Positions 1-5,536 of a stretch of DNA of 6,833 nt are shown one piece after another. The translations under genes and the position numbers were made by a program. The DNA is taken from NCBI GenBank assembly GCA_905234355.1, contig CAJOHP010000151.1, forward strand, positions 1 through 6,833. The letters run 5' to 3'. The DNA comes from an uncultured Prevotella sp. (GTDB taxonomy: Bacteria > Bacteroidota > Bacteroidia > Bacteroidales > Bacteroidaceae). Below the pieces are notes generated by a model. That model did not search any database. It saw only the letters and a list, made by a program, of their open reading frames with translations, and was not told the DNA's origin. Position 1 is the first letter of the stretch. Every line of letters begins with the position of its first letter.

Positions 1-4
1 TAGG

Positions 5-39
5 GACTCACCCCCGCCCCCTCTCTACGCAGAGAGGGG
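5..39. repeat. GC-rich palindromic repeat, copy 1 (inverted relative to copy 2)
   Basis: This 35-base unit carries a perfect 9-bp stem, CCCCTCTCT (18-26) with AGAGAGGGG (31-39), closed by a four-base ACGC loop, preceded by the tail GACTCACCCCCG. Its reverse complement recurs at 129-163 with 32 of 35 bases matching; two of the three differences are in the loop, so the stems are conserved. That pattern resembles a dispersed REP-type palindromic element. It could also act as a terminator-like structure for the gene to the left, but no T-run follows the stem. The TAG at positions 1-3 may be that gene's stop codon, which cannot be decided from this window. Confidence 0.75.
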
Positions 40-99
40 AGTATATACCTAAGCATCTATAAAAGATTTCACTTAAGCACCTATCAAGTTTTTATTTTC

Positions 100-642
100 A
101 TGAGTACCAGTTCACAAAACATCATACGCCCCTCTCTGGTTAGAGAGGGGTCGGGGGTGAGTCTTGTAGCGGCGGTGGCGGAGAATGGGGCCATCGGACA
201 TGAGAACAAACTGCTGTACTGGTTGCCCAACGACCTGAAGCGGTTCAAGGCACTCACGACGGGACACACCATCGTGATGGGCCGCAAGACGTTTGAGTCA
301 CTGCCCAAGGGGGCGCTGCCCAACCGCAGGAACATCGTGCTGACGAGAAATGCCGATTTCACCGCTGAAAACGTGGAGGTATTCGCATCGTTGGAGGAGG
401 CGTTGGCAGCCTGCACGCCTGACGAGGAGGTCTTCGTCATTGGTGGTGCCAGCGTGTATGCCGAGGCGCTGCCCTATGCCGATAAGCTGCAACTGACGTT
501 GGTACACGATACGCCCGCAGCTGCTGATGTGTTCTTCCCACAGCTGAACCCCGACGAATGGAAGGTGACAGCAGAAGAACACCACGACGCCGACGAGCGC
601 CACGCCTTTGCCTACGACTTTGCAGACTACTATCGGGCATAG
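100..642 (+). CDS. folA: Dihydrofolate reductase (DHFR, EC 1.5.1.3)
   Basis: The product reduces dihydrofolate to tetrahydrofolate with NADPH in the cytoplasm, supplying one-carbon carriers for thymidylate and purine synthesis. Counting from the GTG at 157, the protein is 161 residues, close to the 159 of E. coli FolA. It shows the expected order: SLVAAVAENGAIG at the N-terminus, W22 and the catalytic acid D26 in LPNDLKRF, the cofactor-binding GRKT at 42-45, and IGG at 95-97. Starting at the ATG at 100 adds 19 residues, 11 of which come from a palindromic repeat. I give the ATG because an AT-rich leader precedes it and because removing the repeat codons would leave MSTSSQNII joined directly to SLVAAV, a plausible ancestral start. 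The GTG at 157 is a serious alternative. I find no TAnnTTTG box in the 99 bases upstream, so the gene may be transcribed from further left; thyA is a common partner in this group. The function is secure; the start is not. Confidence 0.95.
   Translation: MSTSSQNIIRPSLVREGSGVSLVAAVAENGAIGHENKLLYWLPNDLKRFKALTTGHTIVMGRKTFESLPKGALPNRRNIVLTRNADFTAENVEVFASLEEALAACTPDEEVFVIGGASVYAEALPYADKLQLTLVHDTPAAADVFFPQLNPDEWKVTAEEHHDADERHAFAYDFADYYRA
129..163. repeat. GC-rich palindromic repeat, copy 2, inside the folA 5' coding region
   Basis: This is the inverted partner of 5-39. The stem is CCCCTCTCT (129-137) with AGAGAGGGG (142-150), the loop is GGTT, and the tail is TCGGGGGTGAGTC. It lies in frame within the folA reading frame and is translated as roughly RPSLVREGSGVS. 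The tail also contains a GTG (157-159) located exactly where DHFR proteins normally begin. The two copies flank 89 bases and could in principle pair with each other as well as fold individually. Confidence 0.75.
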
Positions 643-721
643 CGCTCACACACAGGATGCTGCCCCACGCCTCGCTCCCTTACGCACTGCAACCGGGGAA
701 GCAGGCCAGACCCACGCCCAC

Positions 722-1198
722 TCACTCCTCGCCGAGAACACCACTCACAGGCAGCTGGCGGTCGATGGCCGAGTGGAACGAGATGATACTCTCCGAGCGG
801 GCCAGGCCTAAAGGCTGCAGCTGGTCGTGGATGATGTTGAGCAGGTGGTGGTTGTTGGCCGCATGTATCTTGATGAAAAGGTCGTAGTTGCCCGTGGTGT
901 AGTGGCACTCCACCACCTCGGGTATCTCCTTCAGCCGCTGTACCACCTCGTCAAACGACTCCGGGTTCTTCAGATTCAGACCGATAAACGCACACGTCTC
1001 GTAGCCCACCTTCTCCGGATCGATGATAAACTGCGAGCCTTTTATCACGCCCATAGCCATGAGCTTCTGTATGCGCTGGTGTATGGCAGCACCGCTCACG
1101 TTGCACAGGCGGGCCACCTCAAGGAACGGAATGCGCGCATCTTCTGAGATAAGCTTCAGAATCTGGCGATCCAGTTTGTCGAGTTTTTGATTTGCCAT
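722..1198 (-). CDS. Lrp/AsnC family transcriptional regulator
   Basis: This is a 158-residue protein with the standard two-domain layout of feast/famine regulators. Residues 5-55 form the winged HTH: LDKLDRQILKLI opens it and VSGAAIHQRIQKL is the recognition region. Residues 68-145 form the RAM/AsnC ligand-binding and oligomerisation domain, with the typical effector-pocket stretch TTGNYDLF at 101-108. The frame is open to an ATG at 1255, but I choose the ATG at 1198. The LDxxDR motif normally lies a few residues from the start, and a promoter whose -33 element is at 1253-1255 would begin transcription near 1218, downstream of the longer start. The gene follows the exb operon on the same strand, with a 96-base gap and its own promoter. 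Family members bind amino acids or related small molecules; the ligand here cannot be read from sequence. A dyad over the promoter suggests autoregulation. Confidence 0.93.
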   Translation of the reverse strand: MANQKLDKLDRQILKLISEDARIPFLEVARLCNVSGAAIHQRIQKLMAMGVIKGSQFIIDPEKVGYETCAFIGLNLKNPESFDEVVQRLKEIPEVVECHYTTGNYDLFIKIHAANNHHLLNIIHDQLQPLGLARSESIISFHSAIDRQLPVSGVLGEE

Positions 1199-1224
1199 TC
1201 TCTTTCTTATAGTGTTTTGACGTG

Positions 1225-1255
1225 CAAAGTTACAAATAGTTTTGCTAACAGGCAA
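1225..1255 (-). promoter_or_regulatory. Bacteroidetes-type promoter of the Lrp-family gene
   Basis: On the minus strand TTG (1255-1253) is followed by a 20-base spacer and TAACTTTG (1232-1225), an exact match to the Bacteroidetes -7 consensus TAnnTTTG with correct -33 spacing. Transcription would start near 1218, giving a leader of about 20 bases before the ATG at 1198. An A/T-rich tract (1264-1282) lies just upstream of the -33 element and could act like an UP element. Confidence 0.75.
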
Positions 1256-1262
1256 CTATTTG
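1233..1262. promoter_or_regulatory. Perfect 9-bp dyad overlapping the Lrp-family promoter (candidate operator)
   Basis: CAAATAGTT (1233-1241) and AACTATTTG (1254-1262) are perfect reverse complements separated by 12 bases. The half-sites are 21 bases apart from start to start, about two helical turns, so both would face the same side of the helix, as suits a dimeric regulator. The dyad covers the -33 element and abuts the -7 box, so occupancy should block RNA polymerase. Autoregulation by the product of this gene is an inference from position, since Lrp/AsnC genes are often autoregulated. Confidence 0.5.
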
Positions 1263-1294
1263 CAAACAAAAAAAACAAAAAAGATGCCAGATTG

Positions 1295-1765
1295 TTACTT
1301 TTCCGTAGCCGAATAGTTTATCTTTAACGCAAAAGACTCCTGCAGGGCATGCTTCACACGGGCAATGGTCTGCATGTGTGTGTCGCGGTCAGCCTTGATA
1401 GAGACCGTCAGACGGGCCTGGTCGTCACTGTTCATCTGGCTACGCTCCTGCTCGATGTAGTGTTTCACCTCGTCTATGGAGGCTATCTTGTCGTTAAGCT
1501 GCATCACCATGTCATCGCTGCCGCCACCGGTAGTGCTGCGGCTGCGGTCATGGCCTATGTAGATGTAGGACACGGCCGACTTGTGGGTGAGTTTCTGCAG
1601 CTCGGTGCCCTGCGGCACGGTGTAGCGCACCTTCAGCTCCACATCGCGCATGTGGGTGACTATCATGAAGAAAAACAGCACGGTAAAGATCAGGTCGGGC
1701 AGCGACGATGTGTTCAGCGCAGGCACCTCATGGTTCTTCTCACGACGAAAGAGTCCTTGTATCAT
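1295..1765 (-). CDS. exbD: ExbD/TolR family protein (second ExbD of the operon)
   Basis: This is a 156-residue inner-membrane protein with a short cytoplasmic N-terminus, one membrane helix at about residues 23-40, and a periplasmic domain. The motif SLPDLIFTVLFFFMIVTH places an aspartate (D24) at the cytoplasmic end of the helix. In ExbD and TolR the equivalent Asp is the proton-carrying residue needed to use the proton motive force. The periplasmic part contains a glycine/serine-rich stretch (STTGGGSDD, 78-85) and ends in the compact ExbD fold. It starts 13 bases after the stop of the preceding exbD, with a purine-rich AAGGTGAGAGAAG leader that could serve as a ribosome site. It differs clearly from its neighbour in length and sequence, so the two are not a recent duplication. 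It is the last gene of the module; a T-rich tract follows its stop without a clear hairpin. Confidence 0.9.
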   Translation of the reverse strand: MIQGLFRREKNHEVPALNTSSLPDLIFTVLFFFMIVTHMRDVELKVRYTVPQGTELQKLTHKSAVSYIYIGHDRSRSTTGGGSDDMVMQLNDKIASIDEVKHYIEQERSQMNSDDQARLTVSIKADRDTHMQTIARVKHALQESFALKINYSATEK

Positions 1766-1778
1766 CTTCTCTCACCTT

Positions 1779-2387
1779 TCACTTATTACTATTACTTGCC
1801 TCTTTATCCTCACCTGGCGCGGCCTCGCTGATGCGCTGCGGATAGACCATATTGATGGCGGCACGCTCGTCGGGCGAGCAGCGCGCATAGCTGCGCCTGA
1901 AGTGCTGCAGTGCCAGCTGGTTGCGCAGCTGGCTGTAGGCAGCCACAATGGCGTTCTGCATCTGGAAATAGGCATCGTAGGAGGTGTGTGCATCGGTCTG
2001 TATGCTGATGACGTGACGGTCGCTCACACGGCATCGCCCGAAGTAGTTCACCTCGCGCATGCTCAGCTCAGGCAGTGAGGGGTCATCGGCCGTATTGGCC
2101 ACAAACTCTGCCACGCGCCGCCTGAGCTCCTCCGTAGTGGCCGCCTCGCCCCCGACGGTCAGTCGGTCGGCGGCATCGAGCGCCACCTCAAGCACGTTGC
2201 GCTCCTTGACCAGCAGCTCTTGCTCCTGTGTCTCGTCCTGGGGCGGAGGAAGCTGCCGGGGCAGCCCCTTGTCAGTATCCATCGACGAGGTCACAAGAAA
2301 GAAGATGAGCAGCATGAACGAGATGTCGGCCGTCGACGTGGTGTTCAGCTGCGGCACCTGCCGTGTGTGATGTCTGAATAGGGGCAT
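1779..2387 (-). CDS. exbD: ExbD/TolR family protein (first ExbD of the operon)
   Basis: The 202-residue product has a basic N-terminus, one membrane helix at about 20-37, and a long periplasmic region. The stretch TSTADISFMLLIFFLVTSSM is the characteristic Bacteroidetes ExbD signature, with D21 as the predicted proton-path aspartate. It is followed by the proline-rich LPRQLPPPQ (42-50). At roughly 60 residues more than E. coli ExbD (141), it has an extended periplasmic part, including a Glu/Arg-rich segment (residues 81-95) and a C-terminal INMVYPQRISEA motif followed by a polar tail. The gene sits 21 bases downstream of the small membrane-protein gene and 13 bases before the second exbD. With ExbB it should form the proton-driven motor that energises TonB-dependent outer-membrane transport. 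No TonB is encoded in the window, so the partner must lie elsewhere. Confidence 0.92.
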   Translation of the reverse strand: MPLFRHHTRQVPQLNTTSTADISFMLLIFFLVTSSMDTDKGLPRQLPPPQDETQEQELLVKERNVLEVALDAADRLTVGGEAATTEELRRRVAEFVANTADDPSLPELSMREVNYFGRCRVSDRHVISIQTDAHTSYDAYFQMQNAIVAAYSQLRNQLALQHFRRSYARCSPDERAAINMVYPQRISEAAPGEDKEASNSNK

Positions 2388-2408
2388 ATCTCTAAGTGCA
2401 GGAGAGGA

Positions 2409-2771
2409 TTATTTCTTTAGTCGGCGGCCCACATGCCACGAGCAGGCCACGACACACACGGCCGCTATGGCGATGAGCCAGAGCGAGGTGTCGATGAGCA
2501 TGTCGCTCGTGCGCAGCCAGAACGTGTCGGTATAGGGACGTCCGTTGATGACGATGGGCTCTGTGCCACCCATGGCATAGGTGAGCAGCAGGAGCACGGC
2601 GGTGAGCAGTGCCGTGGCCCATGCCAAGCGGCTGGAGCCGCGCTGCTCACGACGGTGCAGCCAGGCCGAGCGCACAGCCGACCCGACGGCAAGCACGACG
2701 GCGGAAGCTATCAGCACGTAGATGCTGATGAGCAGCACATCGACAAACAGGGGCGAAGAGGTGTCAATCAT
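2409..2771 (-). CDS. Small three-helix membrane protein encoded within the ExbB-ExbD operon, function unknown
   Basis: I do not recognise a named family for this 120-residue protein. It shows three hydrophobic segments, at about residues 9-32, 49-67 and 91-112. A basic loop (RSAWLHRREQR, 34-44) follows the first helix, and a polar loop (GGTEPIVINGRPYTDTFW, 68-85) separates the second and third. The C-terminus is basic (GRRLKK). By the positive-inside rule, the basic loop and tail would be cytoplasmic and the polar loop periplasmic. The start codon overlaps the end of exbB by 8 bases (ATGATTGA), so translation is probably coupled to exbB. From my knowledge of Bacteroidetes genomes, a small membrane protein at this position between ExbB and ExbD is a recurring arrangement. 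That suggests an accessory subunit or assembly factor of the motor, but nothing in the sequence proves it. Confidence 0.8.
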   Translation of the reverse strand: MIDTSSPLFVDVLLISIYVLIASAVVLAVGSAVRSAWLHRREQRGSSRLAWATALLTAVLLLLTYAMGGTEPIVINGRPYTDTFWLRTSDMLIDTSLWLIAIAAVCVVACSWHVGRRLKK

Positions 2772-3612
2772 GTTGCTGGCGCAGTTTGTATTTCATGATA
2801 CTGTCGAGCAGCGTGATGGCCGACTCTTCCATCTGCGACGTGAGGTGCTCTATCTTCGAGAGGATGAAGTTGTAGAACACCTGCAGTATCAAGGCCACGA
2901 TGATGCCGAAGATGGTGGTGATGAGGGCCACCTTCATGCCCGATGCCACGATGGTGGGGCTGATGTCGCCCGCCTGCTGTATCTGGTCGAAGGACATGAC
3001 CATGCCGATGACGGTGCCGAGGAATCCCAGCGAGGGTGCTATGGCAATGAAGAGTGTGATCCAGGAGCATCCCCTCTCGAGCTTTGCCGACTGCACGGCG
3101 CCGTAGCTCATGATGCTACGCTCCACGGTGGCCATGTCTTCACTGCTGTGCATCAGTCCCTGATAGCAGATGGAGGCCACGGGGCCGCGCGTGTCGCGGC
3201 AGATGGCCTTGGCACCCGCTATGTCGCCGGCCTCCACCAGCTTGTCCACGTCGGCCAGCAGGCGCTTGGCGTCGATCTCGCTGAGCGTGAGATAGATGAT
3301 GCGCTCTATGCACAGCGCCAGGCCCAGCACCAGGGCCAGCGCCACGAGCGACATAAATCCGGCCGAGCCTTCCACAAACTTGGTCTTCAGCTGCATGTGC
3401 AGTCCGCCGTCGGTGGCTGCCATCTCTGAGAGTGCCGCCATCTCGTCGGTGCTGAGCAGCGAGTCGGCAGCCGTCAGGTCATCGCCGGCCACGGCCGGGA
3501 CAGCTGCAGCCGAGGCAACGACGGTGTCGGCATCCGCCGACTGTGCCGTAAACGGCTGAGCATGCAAAGAGGTGGTCGCCGCAAAGGCGATGATTGCTAT
3601 GAGTTTTTTCAT
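2764..3612 (-). CDS. exbB: MotA/TolQ/ExbB family proton channel protein
   Basis: This 282-residue protein is the channel subunit of the ExbB-ExbD motor. Residues 1-18 look like a signal peptide or first hydrophobic segment (MKKLIAIIAFAATTSLHAQ), followed by an Ala/Asp-rich stretch to about residue 80. Three helices follow, at about 86-108, 183-207 and 224-249. The family motif APSLGFLGTVIGMVMSF (192-208) matches the conserved TolQ/ExbB stretch, and the large loop between the first two helices (109-182) would be cytoplasmic. An in-frame GTG lies one codon upstream (3615), but the ATG at 3612 gives a normal signal-peptide start and is preceded by purine-rich AGAAGAAAAG. The N-terminal extension is longer than in E. 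coli ExbB (244 residues), as I expect for Bacteroidetes members. It heads the operon of exbB, a small membrane protein and two exbD genes. Confidence 0.93.
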   Translation of the reverse strand: MKKLIAIIAFAATTSLHAQPFTAQSADADTVVASAAAVPAVAGDDLTAADSLLSTDEMAALSEMAATDGGLHMQLKTKFVEGSAGFMSLVALALVLGLALCIERIIYLTLSEIDAKRLLADVDKLVEAGDIAGAKAICRDTRGPVASICYQGLMHSSEDMATVERSIMSYGAVQSAKLERGCSWITLFIAIAPSLGFLGTVIGMVMSFDQIQQAGDISPTIVASGMKVALITTIFGIIVALILQVFYNFILSKIEHLTSQMEESAITLLDSIMKYKLRQQHD

Positions 3613-3667
3613 CACTTTTCTTCTCTGTCGTTATTTTTATTTCTTCTCTTACTTACCAGTCAGCTTG

Positions 3668-3729
3668 TCTGGGGAGCACGGGCACCCTCGCCCGCATCTG
3701 TAGCGGGCGAGGGTGTCCGCGTTCCCAGA
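3668..3729. repeat. Long imperfect hairpin in the exbB 5' leader
   Basis: The core is an uninterrupted 17-bp stem (3679-3695 with 3703-3719, including one G-T pair) around the seven-base loop ATCTGTA. The stem continues outward to 3668 and 3729 with one mismatch and one bulge, for about 27 pairs in all. The core arm reads GGGCACCCTCGCCCGC. On the minus strand the structure begins just after the predicted transcription start of exbB, so the mRNA would open with it, leaving about 50 bases between hairpin and ATG. It has no T-run typical of an intrinsic terminator on either side. It could be a dispersed REP-like palindrome or an mRNA-stabilising 5' stem-loop. It is unrelated in sequence to the repeat at 5-39. 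Confidence 0.75.
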
Positions 3730-3737
3730 GTCGGCTG

Positions 3738-3745
3738 CAAAGGTA
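3738..3745 (-). promoter_or_regulatory. Candidate -7 box for the exbB operon
   Basis: The minus strand reads TACCTTTG, followed by CA, an exact TAnnTTTG match of a form very common in this group. Transcription would start near 3731, about 119 bases upstream of the exbB ATG. No TTG is found at the expected -33 distance (about 3765-3768), so only half of the promoter is supported. It faces away from the HIT-gene promoter at 3795-3825. Confidence 0.55.
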
Positions 3746-3794
3746 CAACATTTTTCCGAAAAGGCGGCATATAAGCTGATTTAATGCACAAAAT

Positions 3795-3825
3795 TTTGTC
3801 ATTTCGGAAAAAAGCATTATCTTTG
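3795..3825 (+). promoter_or_regulatory. Bacteroidetes-type promoter of the HIT-family gene
   Basis: TTTG (3795-3798), a 19-base spacer and TATCTTTG (3818-3825) match both promoter elements and their spacing. Transcription would start near 3832, giving an A-rich, G-poor leader of about 47 bases before the ATG at 3879, a common leader type in Bacteroidetes. The GH105 gene 20 bases behind is probably on the same transcript. Confidence 0.75.
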
Positions 3826-3878
3826 CCTTCCTAAAAAGTACAAACATCTACAAACTACAAACAAAACTTTATTGACTT

Positions 3879-4304
3879 ATGCATAGCGATCCCAAAGAGT
3901 GCCTCTACTGCACCAACAATCAGACCCTGCACGACCTGATGATTGAAATCTGTCCGCTCACCGTCTCACGCGCCTTCCTCTTCAAGGAGCAGACCTACCG
4001 CGGGCGCTGCCTCGTGGCCTACAACGGCCATGTGAACGACCTCAACGAGCTGAGCGACAGCGAGCGGAACGCCTTCATGGCCGACGTGGCCCGCGTCACC
4101 CGCGCCATGCAACAGGCCTTCCAGCCGGAGAAGATCAACTATGGCGCCTACAGCGACAAGCTCTCCCACCTGCACTTCCACCTTGCACCGAAATATGTGG
4201 ACGGGCCCGACTACGGCGGCACCTTCCAGATGAATCCCGGAAAGGTCTACCTCAGCAACGAGCAGTACCAGGAGATGATTGAGAAAATAAAGCAATACCT
4301 CTAA
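3879..4304 (+). CDS. HIT-family (histidine triad) nucleotide-binding protein
   Basis: The 141-residue product has the size and defining motif of a HIT-domain protein: HLHFHLA at residues 97-103, giving the triad H97, H99 and H101. By family analogy the middle histidine (H99) forms the nucleotidyl intermediate during hydrolysis of nucleoside phosphoramidates or dinucleotides. CLYC (8-11) near the N-terminus resembles the paired cysteines that bind zinc in many HIT proteins, with H51 in HVNDL as the likely further ligand. No signal peptide is seen, so it should be cytoplasmic. The C-terminal part (NEQYQEMIEKIKQYL) is a probable helix. The triad is followed by a fairly diverged tail, so the exact substrate (Hint-like phosphoramidase, Ap4A-type or GalT-like) cannot be assigned. 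The start follows a clear promoter and an A-rich leader. Confidence 0.88.
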   Translation: MHSDPKECLYCTNNQTLHDLMIEICPLTVSRAFLFKEQTYRGRCLVAYNGHVNDLNELSDSERNAFMADVARVTRAMQQAFQPEKINYGAYSDKLSHLHFHLAPKYVDGPDYGGTFQMNPGKVYLSNEQYQEMIEKIKQYL

Positions 4305-4324
4305 CCCTATCCCCCCACCCCACC

Positions 4325-5470
4325 ATGACCCACCGACTGACTACCCTTTTCTGCACCATAGCCACGGCCGTCTGCGCCATGGCCCAGCCCACGGCCGACG
4401 ACGTGCTCGGCGTGACCCGTCGCGCCAACGACTATTTCATGGCCAAATACGCCGACCCCACCGTGCCCACCAACGTGAAGAAGGTGAGGCCGTCGAGTCT
4501 CTGGACACGTGCCGTCTACTACGAAGGACTGATGGCCCTCTACGACATAGACCCGCAGCAGCGCTACATCGACTATACCGACCGCTGGGCATCGTTCCAC
4601 CAGTGGACTCCACGCAACGGCATCAGCACCTGCGATGCCGACGACCAGTGCTGTGCCCAGACCTACCTCATGCGCTACGACAAGACCGGCGACCAGCAGA
4701 TGCTGCGCCCCACGCGCGACAACCTGGACCACCAGATGAAGACGCCCAACGCGAAGGCAAAAGGCGCGCTCTATGGCTGGTGGACCTGGATAGACGCCAT
4801 ACAGATGGCCATGCCCGTCTACATGCAGATGTACCGCATCACAGGCGAAGCCAAATACCGCGACCACGGCATGGAGATGTATCGATGGAGCCGCAACACC
4901 TGCGGCGGCGGACTCTTCAATGAGCATGACGGGCTGTGGTGGCGCGACGCCGACTATGTGCCACCCTACAAAGAGCCCGACGGCAAAGACTGCTACTGGA
5001 GCCGCGGCAACGGATGGGTCTATGCAGCACTGGTGCGCTCCATGAACGAGCTGCCAAAGAAGGAGAAAGCCTATAAGGAGCTCAAGCGCGACTTCCTCCT
5101 CATGAGCGAAGGACTGCGCAAATGCCAGCGCCCCGACGGATTCTGGAACCCCAGCCTCGTCTCGACCAACTATGCCATGCCCGAGACCAGCGGCACGGCA
5201 CTCTTCCTCTACGGCATCTGTTGGGGCATGCGGCAGGGATACCTCAAAGAGAAGGTCTACCGCCCCCTAGCCGACAAAGCCTGGCAAGCCATGGCCACAC
5301 AGGCCGTACATGCCGACGGATTCCTAGGATGGATGCAGGGCACAGGAAAGGACCCGGCAGCAGGACAGCCACTCAGCTACACCAAGATACCCGACTTCGA
5401 GGACTATGGCACCGGATGCTTCCTGCTCGGAGCTACCGAGTACTACAAGCTGCTGAAGGGGAATAAGTAA
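4325..5470 (+). CDS. Secreted GH105 family unsaturated glycuronyl hydrolase
   Basis: This 381-residue protein belongs to glycoside hydrolase family 105 (YteR/YesR type). These enzymes remove the unsaturated uronic acid left at the non-reducing end of oligosaccharides by polysaccharide lyases, typically rhamnogalacturonan from pectin. Residues 1-20 (ending AVCAMA, then QPT) form a signal peptide, so it should act in the periplasm or outside. The rest fits the (alpha/alpha)6 barrel: LWTRAVYYEGLMALY (59-73), the acidic CDADDQCC (103-110), WTWIDAIQMAMP (153-164) with D157 as the likely catalytic aspartate by alignment with YteR, WSRGNGWVYAAL (225-236), DGFWNPSL (271-278), and ETSGTALFLYGICWG (287-301). 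Length is complete for the family. It begins 20 bases after the HIT stop, behind a C-rich spacer with no Shine-Dalgarno site. No lyase, SusC/SusD pair or other sugar enzyme is in the window. The exact sugar substrate is not determined. Confidence 0.92.
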   Translation: MTHRLTTLFCTIATAVCAMAQPTADDVLGVTRRANDYFMAKYADPTVPTNVKKVRPSSLWTRAVYYEGLMALYDIDPQQRYIDYTDRWASFHQWTPRNGISTCDADDQCCAQTYLMRYDKTGDQQMLRPTRDNLDHQMKTPNAKAKGALYGWWTWIDAIQMAMPVYMQMYRITGEAKYRDHGMEMYRWSRNTCGGGLFNEHDGLWWRDADYVPPYKEPDGKDCYWSRGNGWVYAALVRSMNELPKKEKAYKELKRDFLLMSEGLRKCQRPDGFWNPSLVSTNYAMPETSGTALFLYGICWGMRQGYLKEKVYRPLADKAWQAMATQAVHADGFLGWMQGTGKDPAAGQPLSYTKIPDFEDYGTGCFLLGATEYYKLLKGNK

Positions 5471-5520
5471 AATAATATTAAAAGACTCGGCGTTATGCGC
5501 GTTATCTCCACATTATTTAT

Positions 5521-5528
5521 TACTTTTG
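5521..5528 (+). promoter_or_regulatory. Candidate -7 box upstream of the palindromic element and DUF1573 gene
   Basis: TACTTTTG followed by CC matches the TAnnTTTG consensus in a gene-free, AT-rich stretch just after the GH105 gene. No TTG lies at the right -33 distance, so support is partial. If active, transcription would start near 5535, essentially at the left end of the element at 5537, and the DUF1573 mRNA would carry the whole element in a leader of about 250 bases. Confidence 0.35.
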
Positions 5529-5536
5529 CCACGTTC

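Noticed and set aside
49..88. Two similar 16-base stretches in the folA leader (near CTAAGCATCTAT and TTAAGCACCTAT)
   Set aside because: The match is imperfect, short and AT-rich, and only two copies occur, so it may be chance. It is not a CRISPR or an iteron array.
643..721. Possible bidirectional terminator between the convergent folA and Lrp-family genes
   Set aside because: The stretch is GC-rich, but the repeated CCCACGCC words are direct rather than inverted, and no stem followed by a T-run is present.
1199..1255. Extended N-terminus of the Lrp-family protein starting at the ATG at 1255
   Set aside because: The extra 19 residues lie ahead of the conserved LDxxDR start and overlap the promoter, upstream of the predicted transcription start.
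1264..1294. T-rich terminator after the second exbD (minus strand)
   Set aside because: Long T-runs follow the stop, but I find no stable stem before them. They may instead be an AT-rich element of the next promoter.
2722..3429. Long plus-strand open frame of 235 codons opposite exbB
   Set aside because: It is His- and Asp-rich with no family resemblance and mirrors exbB, which has clear motifs. It is a GC-driven shadow frame.
4307..4927. Minus-strand open frame of 206 codons opposite the GH105 gene
   Set aside because: The composition is repetitive Val/His/Gly typical of antisense frames, with no recognisable domain, and the plus-strand gene is unambiguous.
5471..5536. Intrinsic terminator after the GH105 gene
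   Set aside because: The region is AT-rich, but I see no convincing stem-loop plus T-run before the palindromic element.
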